From NCBI GenBank assembly GCA_907165135.1, contig OU015567.1, positions 13,397,001-13,461,000 of the forward strand: 64,000 nucleotides of DNA. Reading direction: 5' to 3'. Under the pieces are notes generated by a model, which saw only the letters and a program-made list of their open reading frames with translations, searched no databases and was not told where the DNA came from. Positions within the stretch are counted from its first letter, which is position 1, and each line of letters begins with the position of its first letter. This stretch comes from Oikopleura dioica. Taxonomy: Eukaryota > Chordata > Appendicularia > Copelata > Oikopleuridae. Both the position numbers and the translations under genes were made by a program. This document shows positions 12,175 to 22,389 of this stretch, in pieces.

Positions 12175-15100
12175 ATGAGCGATAATAAACTCGGAATCTT
12201 CTCATATTTTGCAGAAATCGATGCTGATGGTTCTGGATTACTTGATAGAGAAGAAGTCCGAGGTAAAATATACAGTTTATTACAGTATATGCTTCCTAAG
12301 TTTGTCGTTGATAAAATTCACTATAATGATCCTTGTGATAAATTTTATCCTTAGGATTGGCAAAGAATTTTTATGGCGAGAGCTTCGAGAAACTAGGCGA
12401 CAAAGTCGACAAAATCTTTGACATCTATGATGTCGATGAAAGTGGAGAGCTGAGCTACCAAGAAGCACGCTGCTTTTTGAAGGGCATTCAAGAATTCCTC
12501 GAAGATGATCCCGATATAAGCGAAGAACAGAAAGAAAAAATAGCAAAGGAAGCGGTCATCTCTTAAGCTTTTTAGGGACATAAACACCTCTATTTCTTAG
12601 ATAAGTTATAAGTTAAGTTAAGTTATTTTTATTGCATCAGGCTATTAGCACGATTCTTGCGGTAGGTCCTTTTAGAACTGTCTAGCCAAGATCTTTTTTA
12701 AAATTATGTGATACCGTCGAAGTGCTTGGAATTGGGGAGCATCATGTGCGATGATCCAGAAGGTGAACTGGAGAAAAAAGCTGCCAAGGCAAGATCTGAG
12801 CTTTCTCGACTCGTGAAGCTCGAACAAAATTCGCTGGGAGAAAATGGAGAAGTTTTCGGCCCTGATGGAAAACCTATGCTCGGTCCGGATGGAAAACCAA
12901 TTCGCGTTGTTGATGGTATCATTGTTGATGAGAATGGAAACGTAAAAAGATATCTTTGAAAATATATTTTATGAGATTATTAAGCCAGTGCTTGGAGCTG
13001 ATGGAAAACCGCTTCGATTCGTGAAGCCTGGGGTTCTTGTGGATTCATCGGGGCGACTTATGGGTCCAGATGGACAGCCGAAGCTGGGGCCAAATGGCGA
13101 GGCGTTGGAAATTGTCGATGGACTTGCGATCCGCGCAGATGGAGTAGTCCTTGGCGCTGATGGAAAACCAATGCTTGATGAATTCGGAAATCCTATTCGA
13201 TATATAAATGGACAATTTGTTCGGTCCGATGGCACTGTTGTCAATGCTGATGGATCAGTTAAACTTGGCGAAGATGGGCAACCACTAAAGGCGGAATATA
13301 TTGTCAAACCCTGCTCAAATGACAAAGGAGAACTGATAGGATTGGACGGAAGAGTTATTCTAGGAAAAGATGGGCATCCACTCAAGAATAGGGATATCAA
13401 GATGAAAGTAGAAACTAGAGCCAATTTTTATGCCTCGATCGCTGTAGAATCTATAAATATATATGAAGCTAATTATCCCGTCATAGGTAGTGGACGGCAT
13501 AGTCGTTGATTCAGAAGGAAATCTCTATGACGCATTTGGTAAGCCTCTGCTTTCTCCCGATGGAAAAGAACTCAAACTCCTGGACGGCATTATAGTTGAT
13601 TCTGACGGATTTGTTTATGATGCTAGTGGGAAACCAATGCTTTCTTGTGATGGAAAACGACTGAGATTCATGAACGGAATGTATGTTGACGAAAATGGAA
13701 TGCTTTATGATAACGAAGGCAATCCAATCCTTGGTCCAGATGGCAAACAATGCCGCTTGGTGGATGGAAAGATCCTTGACTCGAGCGGAAATCCCCTGTT
13801 AGGACCAGACGGAGGACCCCTTCAATTCGTTAATGGCAAGCTAGTGTCTGGTTCAATGGTCTCTGCTGTCTCAAATGAATCCAATTCTTCCTCTCAAGCA
13901 CGAAGATGCAGTACAGTCTCTGGATTCCCCCCTGAAGTTGAACTATCCAGCATTCTTGCTCTGGCGAAAATGGGAGCAGATGGAAAACCTATGCTCGGCC
14001 CTAATGGAGAGCTCCTCGATGCAAATGGATTCCCGATTCTAGGACCTAATGGAGAGCTTCTTGGTGCTGATGGAAAGCCGATTTTGGGCGCTGATGGTCA
14101 ACCTTTGACCAGGGTTAGCGATTATTAAACAGTCTTGATGTAAAGTTTATTTAAACAACCCTGTTCGGACATTCGCTAGTGTGTATGAAAGTGAAGAAGG
14201 CCAGGCTAAACTTGCAGCGATGCAAGAAAACTTTTTACGTAGGTGCCAGGAAGTATCCAAACTTGAAAACTCTCAAGAATCCGCGTCCGAGTCCGACTCG
14301 GAACTTGACGTTATCGTGCATGAGCCTGAAATTGTTGTTGAAACTGTTAAAACCGTGGAAATTACTCCTCCACCCGAAAGCACTGTTCAATCAGTGAAAA
14401 TCGACGACTTTGGTAAGTCGCAAAAAAAGGATTTGATGAATTCTAAATGCTGCCTTCGAGTCTTCATCGCTGCTTTATTTCCATTCTAGCGTGGTCTAGA
14501 ATGTAGAAATACGCCATCGCAGCGTAAGAAGAAACCTTATCAAGACTTGGCGTAACCGTGAAGTCTTGGTAAGAAGCCCTCAAAAGATAAAAATCAATAT
14601 TAGTAATGTGTAACTTTGATGTTACCGGGGACAACAGAGCGGTTCGAAAAAAGCTCTGATCATGCAAATTTTGAAGAATAAAAATATAATCAATTAGTCA
14701 GCCATGATTTAAACATGCACGCGTTTTTGAAATCATGGAAGAGATCATGGAACAAACTTGTTTCTTGAAAAGTTAAATGAATATTCGAGGGAAAAACAAT
14801 CAAATATTCAAATAATAATATGCTTTCTTTCTCACTAATGCTTGATTTGAATTAATGATTGAAGCAATATTCTACCAAATAGTTTCTAACAAGAAACATG
14901 TTTTTTAGAAGTTGACGTGGAAGAACTGATGCGACGCCAACAAGCGGGTCGTTCAAAATCTACAGTTGGATTGTCTGCTTTCGATAAACTCAAAGTATCA
15001 GTATTCTTGTTCGGCCAATTTCAATAAGAAGTTGAAAACTTAAAACCAAAAACCCCCCTTTTTTTAGCTCATTGGAAAGAGCATGAAAAGTTATTCCAGA

Positions 15101-15854
15101 AAAAATAGTTTTGTATGCTGAGTCATGTCCGATGACGTCACAGACATTGATTGAAGTTCCAAAAGTCCCAAAACTTTCGGACGCTCTCATTTTTATTCTA
15201 CTGAAGGAAAATTAGAGCTCGAAGATGAAAAATGATCGTCTTACGCTCCTTTATGCAGGCCTGCAAAAATAAATCTTATCAATAATGTAAAACTATTTTT
15301 TCTAGAGATGTAAAAATTTTTTCGACTCAAATTTTTTTCATTTTTGGTTGCCTGCGTAGAGTGGCCTAAGACGGTCAAAACCCTGTATCTAATGTTTTTT
15401 TCCGAAAAATATTTTAGGAATAAGAGCGTCCGAAAGTTTAGAAAATCTGGGACTTTAGTCATCGATAATGACGTCATAATCTATGACTAAGTCACTTTAC
15501 CTAATGTTTTCTAGTGTAACTTTTTATGGGGATTCCAATCAGACAATAAAAAGGGGGGCTTAGGATTTGAAATTTCTACTCCTTATTAAAATTGGCCTTC
15601 ATATTTTTATGTATATTTTAATTAGAAAAAGATGGAAATGAAAGAAGATGTCAACGATGGATTCTCAAAAATCTTGGGTATTTTCCGACCCAGACCAACA
15701 ATTACCGAAAGACCCAACACGAAAGACAAGTGGTTCCGAGATCCAAATACATTGGTAAACAGTTGACGAGTAATGATCTGAAAAAATATATTTTCAGCAA
15801 TGGGTCTCCATTCAACAAGTCGATGCACTCGCTGCTGCTACTGCTACTGCTTAA
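12175..15854 (+). CDS. EF-hand protein with GPDGKP-type repeats
   Basis: The first exon carries one canonical EF-hand loop (DADGSGLLDREE); exon 2 carries a second (DVDESGELSYQE). A tiny exon at about 12645-12665 and an acceptor near 12718 join this in phase to exons 12718-12952, 12989-13398, about 13484-14113, about 14177-14413, 14910-14989, 15627-15752 and 15800-15854. The central part is a long repeat array of the form GADGKPxLGPDGKPxxxVDGxxVDxxG, with about a dozen units of varying quality. The C-terminal part is acidic and Ser/Glu-rich, then ends with TKDKWFRDPNTLQWVSIQQV and an Ala/Thr tail. There is no signal peptide, so it is probably intracellular. I do not recognise the repeat family; calcium sensing is inferred from the EF-hands only. 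The joins between EF-hand and repeat parts and near 14113 are by eye. Confidence 0.65.
15013..15597. repeat. Imperfect inverted repeat in an intron
   Basis: The left end reads GGCCAATTTCAATAAGAAG and the right end is close to its reverse complement (CTTATTAAAATTGGCC). Further matching blocks lie inside: a C/G run with adjoining A-rich DNA, the ATGACGTCA motif on both sides, and CGTCCGAAAGTTT against AACTTTCGGACG. It sits in an intron of the EF-hand/GPDGKP gene. No clear target duplication was found, so this is called an old MITE-like foldback with moderate confidence. Confidence 0.6.
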
Positions 15855-15945
15855 ACATTACCACAAACTACGCATACTACAGTATTATTTGTTGGTTGTA
15901 TATTTCAACAGCATTTTCAATACACAAAACTGTACAGGTCAAACA

Positions 15946-16176
15946 TCAAATTCTCATGACTTTGCATTTGCCGTCGATAACGAGCGACGAGCAGCCGATT
16001 TGAATCGTCGACGGGAGCGTACCGAGCTTGGTAGACAAGTCCATGCAAAATGCGCACATTTTCTTGTTTTCCTCCACTTTTTGAATCAAGCCTCTGTGTC
16101 CTTTGAAGAATCTATGACGGTTGAACGACAGCGAGTCGCAGAAAACAGGGAGTAGAAAAAGTGCGAAGAGATTCAT
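15946..16176 (-). CDS. Small secreted cysteine-containing protein, paralogue A
   Basis: The chosen start gives a strong signal peptide (MNLFALFLLPVFCDS), followed by a short basic region and the pattern MCAFCM, LPSTIQIGC, DGKCKV. The neighbour at 16370-16648 has the same arrangement (LCGFCM, MPSILKRSC, DGRCMQ), so the two are tandem paralogues on the same strand. The mature peptide is about 60 residues with four conserved cysteines. I do not recognise the family. A secreted peptide hormone, antimicrobial peptide or house component are all possible. An in-frame ATG at 16266 lies upstream but would bury the signal peptide. Confidence 0.6.
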   Translation of the reverse strand: MNLFALFLLPVFCDSLSFNRHRFFKGHRGLIQKVEENKKMCAFCMDLSTKLGTLPSTIQIGCSSLVIDGKCKVMRI

Positions 16177-16369
16177 TTTAAATTTTATTGACGAAAAAAG
16201 GGACGAGAAGCACATTATATTTGGGTTTTTCGAGGCGCTAAAGGGAATAGACATTGTTAAAGACAAGATGATCTTGTATCGTCAGCATCGAAAAAGATAA
16301 ACTCGATGCATTAAAAATAAGATGAAGTGACCATGTTCCCAGAAATATTTTGGAGCAGCCGACCGATTT

Positions 16370-16648
16370 TCAGTAGCGAGACAGTCTCAATTTCAATCTT
16401 GAATTCTGCATGCATCTTCCATCGTCAAATACTCTTGCACAACTTCGTTTTAGAATACTCGGCATCATCGTTCTATTGTTGCTCATGCAGAAGCCACACA
16501 GTTTTTGAGCTTCTCGTCTTCTAGCGATGAAGCGTTTGTGAGCTGCAGTGAATTTAGCTGAAGAATAAGATCGCCTTTTCAAGTAAAAACCGCTCCTTCT
16601 TGCTTCTACAAGAGAGAAAAAAAGGCTAATTAAAATTATGAATTTCAT
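16370..16648 (-). CDS. Small secreted cysteine-containing protein, paralogue B
   Basis: A single open frame with a signal peptide (MKFIILISLFFSLVEA), a strongly basic stretch (KRRSYSS, RRREAQK) and the same four-cysteine core as paralogue A: CGFCM, a Pro-Ser-Ile motif, then SCARVFDDGRC. About 92 residues. Tandem arrangement and shared spacing point to a local duplication. The basic mature region is compatible with an antimicrobial or matrix-binding peptide, but that is a guess. No domain family recognised. Confidence 0.62.
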   Translation of the reverse strand: MKFIILISLFFSLVEARRSGFYLKRRSYSSAKFTAAHKRFIARRREAQKLCGFCMSNNRTMMPSILKRSCARVFDDGRCMQNSRLKLRLSRY

Positions 16649-17145
16649 ATTTTGATGAAAAATGTGAGTAAAACATTCTTTTATGCTGCTTATTTGTGGC
16701 GCTCAAGAGTTTCGGCCTCAGAAAAATGAATCCTGTGAAATGTAATTTACGGTGAAATGATGATCGTTTGGGATCTTTAAGCACTGGCTTAAAAATTGTG
16801 GAAATACTAGTTGGCTCCTGGTTCATGTCAATGGTGCTCCGTTTTTTTGATTCCTTGATGGAAAAATTATTAAAACGAATCATCAAATTCAATTTCCTCA
16901 ATAAAATAAAAGCAGTTTTATCCTAAAACGGGTAGGTTTTTATCAGAGTGCAATAAATTTTTGTTTGCATGTCGTTTTAGAATTTTATTTTTGTAGCTTC
17001 TCTAAATACTCGCAGATAAGGCAGCGTGCGCAAATGTCAGCTCGGTAAAGCAAGAAAATGTGAACGAGCATGTTTTCCAGATTCTTATTCATCAATTCAA
17101 AGAGAAAGAAATAAAGTTGTAAAACAAAAATTTTCAACAAAGTCG

Positions 17146-20100
17146 ATGACTCTGTCCGACACTCTGGATGTTCAGGAGGATGGGAAGCAAAGATTACCTT
17201 CTTCGTCGTCAGAGATAAAGAGCTCAGATGCAGAAAGAAGATCAATTTTGAAAACACCGACAGTTACTAGGTCTGGTTTAGAAAATTTGATATTTTTGGA
17301 AATAATTTTTTTCTGATCAATAATGAACCATGAGCAGTGAAACGGGCGAATACCCAAGTATTCAGTACGACACATATCTGCCTCCTGACGTCCAGACAGA
17401 GCTAGAAGAAGCACTGAAGGATAATCCAGAGGGGTATTCGCAGGACCCTGACAGCATTCACATTGAAGTGGTGGAAGATGCGCCCGTGGAAACAAATAAT
17501 CCTGGCCACGAAGCTCCTCTTGGCAGCTTGAGCGAGCTGGCAGATGCGCACGATGATGTTTTTGATGAAAGCGAAGAAGTCAAGGATGAAATAAAAATTG
17601 AGCAAAAGAAGTCGCTAGAAGAAATAATATCGGCAAAGGAGAAGCGGAGGCGAAATTTACGATTCATCGGAATCAGTATTTTCGGAATTATCGTCGTCTT
17701 AGCTTCGATCGTTTCCGGGGTTTTACTCGGTCGTCAAGGATGTTTGGAAATCACTTCGATGAGCAATCCTATCATCCAGCTTCGAAATGGTCTCCAGCTG
17801 ATCGGCAAGCAGCACGAAAAATACGAAAATGTTTTTGCTTTTTACAGGTAACTCGTGAAACTGTTACGAAATGATTTCATAACATGAGCAGACGAGCGTA
17901 AAATGTGGGTTTTCTAACGGAAGTCTATGGAAACTTTGATGGCGTGAATATTTAGAGAGCAATTGAGTGCGGCTTTGTACAGGGTGACCCTTGAAATTCT
18001 AACAATACAATCTCTAGTGTGCCTTACGCGATGCCTCCAACTGGGGATGGTCGCTTCAAACCCCCTTCTCAAATTCCTTACGTCCAGTGGTTCGATCTTC
18101 ACATTGTTTGGAACGCTACACAATTCATCCATACTTGCTTCCAGCCGAAAATGTCTGAGGACGCTCTTGACTACTTGGAAAGTGAGAGCTGTCTATTCGT
18201 CAATATCTTTACACCGGGTATGATGAAGGGGAATTAATCCGATTACACTTGGCATTGAGCTTAGGTGATAAGAAAATAGCTGAACTCGAGCACGATTATT
18301 ACGTCACGTTAACTAGATAAATTAAATTTCATGAATATTCATATTTTTGTAGCAATGCTGAGCGATGGAACTTCAAACGAAAGCACTGCCAAAAGAAAAT
18401 ATCCAGTTCTTATCGACCTCCACGGCGGGGGATTCATGTCCGGCTCAAGCATGAACAACAATGGGGCTCATCTGGCTAACAAACATCAAATGGTAGTGGT
18501 TCACGCAAACTATCGCTTGGCAGAATTCGGCTATTGGTACTCTGATAATGAGCCGGACGCAGCAAATGCGGGATTTCTGGATCAACAATTGGCTATTGAG
18601 TGGGTAAGATACTGTCTTGGCTATTCAATAATTTGCGTGAACCCTTGTCAAACAAAGTTTCACCGAAATCAAGGGTTTTAATTGTAAACTTTACAAAGTG
18701 ATTATTCCCCTTTTTAATTAATCAAAAGCGTTTGAGCTTTTTTGACCCATAACAAGATAGCACTCAATATTAGGTACATCAACAAATAGACGCTTTTGGT
18801 GGAGAGAGTACAGTGTCTTTTTTGACCAGCCTCTTCCAGCCGGAGCGTCATCTTCCTCGACCGATTCTTTCTGCGAAAAAGAAACTTGCCATTGCAGCGG
18901 AAACTGGTGGCTGTTTTCGAAAAACATCATTCCCCTTTTTAATTAATCAAAAGTGTTTGAGCTTTTTGACCCATAACAAGATAGCACTCAATACTAGGTA
19001 CATCAACAAATTGATGCATTTGGTGGAGATCGTGAAAGAATAACTCTCCTCGGATGCTCTTCCGGTGGCCAATCTGTGCTGGATCATTTATATAACGAGC
19101 GATCTTCAAAAGCCTTTTCACAAGCAATCGTTCTTTCCGCGCCTTCTGGAATTCCCTATCTCAAGAAAGCGCAAGCGAATTCGCAGGTTAGCAAAAATAA
19201 ATAGGGTTGAACGTCTTCGCGTCAAATTTTATCGCAACTTGGAAAAAAAGACAAGTAATAGGTGCAATAAAATCAAACAAGACCCCGCTATGTTAATATT
19301 AGCCCTAAAAATTTTTGTAACGATTTTTTTTCTTCAGTACTCCGTTATTGCCGCTAACGTGTCCTGCTGCAATAATGGGAGAACGCTAAGTTCGGAGCTG
19401 AATATCACATCAGAGTACGATCGATGTTTAAATTTTCCGACGGATACAAGTGGTCAGAATATGACGTGTCTCCGGCGGAAAAGTCCATACGTACTTCGAG
19501 ACGCATCGTTCACTGCTTCCACGATTCTAGGAGGACTTCTTCATTCACTGCGTCAATCAATCTTTGAGCCGTTTCTTCCGGTTTTGCACAGTGAGACGAT
19601 CAGGGATAATTCATACACACTTCTCAAAAACGAAGAATTTCCATCAAAGAAGAGCGTTATCTTCGAAGTAACAGCGGAAGAATCTCAACCCTTCCTCAAC
19701 AAATTCGTGCATGAAATTTTCCCATCTGACAATTTGACACTTTTGGCGGAACTATGGCCCGAGCGAATTCTTAGAAGTTATTTCGACGACAATTGGGCGG
19801 CTGTTGCTGATATCTATAGGTAAAGTAGCAATAGGAAAAGTTTACTGGACTGTTAAACAGTTTTATTTTTACAGCAAACACTGTGGTTACGGTTCTGTCT
19901 CGGAGAAAAGTGCGTGTTCGTTAATGGATCAGGCAAAACAATTTTACACGGACTATTTGTTCACTTGCAACCAAAGGTCTTTTATGAACCAATTGGCTTC
20001 GCGTAACAATCCAAGTAAGGCAGAGCTAAAAAAGAAACTCTCAAAGCCCTCCACTAGAGTTGACGTACAGTGTCTTTTTCGACCAGCCTCTTCCAGCCGG

Positions 20101-20511
20101 AGCGTCATCTTCCTCGACCGATTCTTTCTGCGAAAAAGAAACTTGCCATTGCAGCGGAAACTGGTGGCTGTTTTCAAAAAACATAGACGAGTCGTGTGAT
20201 CTGACGCAAGAGCAGATCAAGATTCAAAAATCGTATCAGAATTTGTATGCAAATTTCATACACACAGGAAATCCAAATTCCTACATTGAGAATCTTAACG
20301 AGCAGCTTGATCACGAGGCAATGTTAGATTGGCAGCGCTCAAAGAGCTGGTTCTATATTGGAAAACAAGGAATAAAACAGGTAAATAGGCTCTTTTTTAA
20401 AAATAATTTACACTGAAAATTAAGACCGACTGGAACCTGCCAGGATCAAATTCACAATTGAAGAGCCGATGTGATCTTCTTGACTCGTTAGATAAATACC
20501 TTCAATTTTAA
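17146..20511 (+). CDS. Type II membrane cholinesterase-like protein (carboxylesterase type B)
   Basis: Exons join in phase: 17146-17270, 17338-17849, 18017-18217, 18352-18601, 18990-19186, 19338-19819, 19875-20014, 20058-20381 and about 20424-20511. The N-terminal cytoplasmic part is acidic. One transmembrane segment (FGIIVVLASIVSGVLL) comes next, then the esterase fold: FYSVPYAMPP, SCLFVNIFTP, DLHGGGF (oxyanion hole), NYRLAEFGYW, and the nucleophile elbow GCSSGG in place of the usual GESAGG. A CH motif near the end may supply the catalytic His. The layout recalls neurotactin-like adhesion proteins as well as true esterases. The last intron-flanking exon contains the segment that is duplicated at 18808-18928. 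Activity is uncertain because the elbow is atypical. Confidence 0.85.
18713..19022 (+). repeat. Chimeric tandem duplication inside the cholinesterase-like gene
   Basis: The end of an intron plus the first bases of the next exon occur twice (about 18713-18807 and 18929-19022), starting ATTCCCCTTTTTAATTAATC. Between the copies lies about 120 bp (18808-18928) that nearly matches a downstream exon of the same gene (20065-20185). The true splice acceptor is the second copy, which continues into the nucleophile-elbow exon. The first copy keeps an AG acceptor and could be used as an alternative. Confidence 0.85.
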
Positions 20512-20639
20512 AGTTGTGTAAATTTCTGTATATAATTGAATATCAATGAACATACATGTAACATGTTATTGTATTTGAGTCTTTTTATTCACAAATAATG
20601 GGCATAATATGAGCAAGAGGGTAAGAGAGGCTAAAGAGG

Positions 20640-21620
20640 TTAATTTCTTCTGAACCAATTAAGGAATTGGCTTATAAGGTCGTTTTGATTGAACAGTCGT
20701 TTTCCATCTTTAATTATATACCGCATTCCTCGGTAAACTTGAGGGGCTTCGGTCGAGATGATTTGAATCCGGCTCTGGCTTCTGAACCTGTTCTCTTTCG
20801 GCTCCTCTTCTTTTTCTTCGGGTTCTTCGGACTCTTCTGGCTCTTCTATTTTCTGAGCATCAAGTAGCATTGTCGCCAGCGAAGTTGTTTCTTCTACATT
20901 TGGACGCGTTGCTTTACATGTAGTTTCTACCGGATGAGTCCATTTGCATACACCCTAAATAGGCGTCAATTATCACTCGTAACTCATCATCAGACAAAAT
21001 GTGTCTATACAACAATATCAACAACATCTTGACTGTAATGACGTTTCTCTTTGTTATTGCCGTTCTCGCTTTACCTGAATACAAAAACATCTGTTCGAAA
21101 TCGTCTTTTCCCCTCTGCAAGGAAGTCTACATTTTGCCCGGTGCTTTCGGACGAGATCACACTTCCAGCGTTTCGAATCGGCGAGGGATTGACAATTGCT
21201 GAAGGTTTCATCTTTCTTTGGTTGTGGCTTCGTTGTAGTCGTCGAAGCAGATTTCATCGCTCTTGTCGATGTTGTTGGGTCTGTTGCTTGTGTATCAGCA
21301 GCGCAAGATTTTTGATTCTCGTCAATTTCCCACTTGCAGCCAGTGAAGAATTTCAACGGACCCATTCTAGTGTAGCATGAACACTTCTGTTTGCGAGCAA
21401 GAGCGTGGCTTTCGAAACATCGTGCTTCACAGAGAAGCTCATCTCCCTTTTCAGAGCACTCCCACGTTGGACAGTTCTCTCCATTTTCGCACAATAATGG
21501 TTCAGGAAGCTGACATTCCTAATCCAAAACATAACTTCCGTATTCATTAAATTAGTTTACCTCAAGTTTGACGCTGATTGACTTCTCTTCGACGATTCCT
21601 CCTTCAGCGCACTCAAAAAA
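20640..21620 (-). CDS. Secreted-type cysteine-rich protein with Thr-rich linker, partial 5' end
   Basis: Three exons are readable on the minus strand: one ending near 21562 (containing FFECAEGG), one at about 21070-21520, and the last at about 20640-20960. The middle exon has a cysteine-rich, sushi-like module (CPTWECSEKGDELLCEARC, KQKCSCY), a Thr-rich linker (STTTTKPQPKK), and a second cysteine module (NCQSLADSKRWKC, CRLPC). The last exon is Glu/Pro-rich and ends LISQFLNWFRRN stop. The same kind of Thr-rich linker next to cysteine modules occurs in the gene at 49690-50759. The first exon with the signal peptide was not found. Secreted matrix or house protein is an inference. Confidence 0.6.
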
Positions 21621-22389
21621 CGCTAAAAATTATTGTTAGTTTTTTCTCTTCTCAAATTTTCTTCGTAAAATCTCTATCTTTGACGCTCTTTGGACTTTGT
21701 AAAATTACCTTGAGCAATAATGAGCCCTTTAATATCGGTGAAATATTTCATAATAAAATGACTACCATCTTGGTGAACCCTTTTTATTCCTTGAGCATGA
21801 ATTTTGAGGGCGCTCTCGCGCCACCCGAGCGCTCAAGAAACCCTTTTCAAAGCGTCTGGCATAACCTGAATTCCAAATTCTTGGAGCTGAGTGCCTTCGA
21901 GGAAATGACGACATCGTCAAAAGTTTAACTACCATACCTTCTATAAGAAAATTTAAGATATGTTACGTTGCTTATTGATAAAAAAGCAATAAAGGACATG
22001 ATTTTTCGGACATTAATTTAATTTTTTCTCATCAAAAATCATTCTGAAATAGCCAGCCTTTAGTCAATACCAACCAACACTTATTTAGGTGAGTTTCTCC
22101 CAATATTATAAGCTTCGAAATACAAGCTACCTGGTAAAGGACAAGTCAAGAGCAAAACAATCTCAAAGGGGATTTCTCAAGTATTCCCTTTCATATAGAC
22201 ACTAAGTTCACAGCAGCTCTTTCATCCCGTAAAATCGCGAGGAATGAGAAGAGTGATTGATTTTCCCGCCGAAAAACTTGACTTTGAATAAACCCCGTGA
22301 ACATAAAGAACAATACTTGTACATCCGGGGTATCTATCATTTGAGATAATTCTTAAGCGCTGTTTTCACTGCATGTTATCTTTCCGGTT
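21621..22389. other. Intergenic DNA
   Basis: The region probably holds the missing first exon(s) of the cysteine-rich gene to the left and the 3' end of the chondroitin synthase gene to the right. I see no further gene. Confidence 0.3.

Noticed and set aside
18808-18930. A separate exon of the cholinesterase gene
   Set aside because: It is a near copy of a downstream exon piece, without a usable donor in frame, so it is treated as an inserted duplicate rather than a normal exon.
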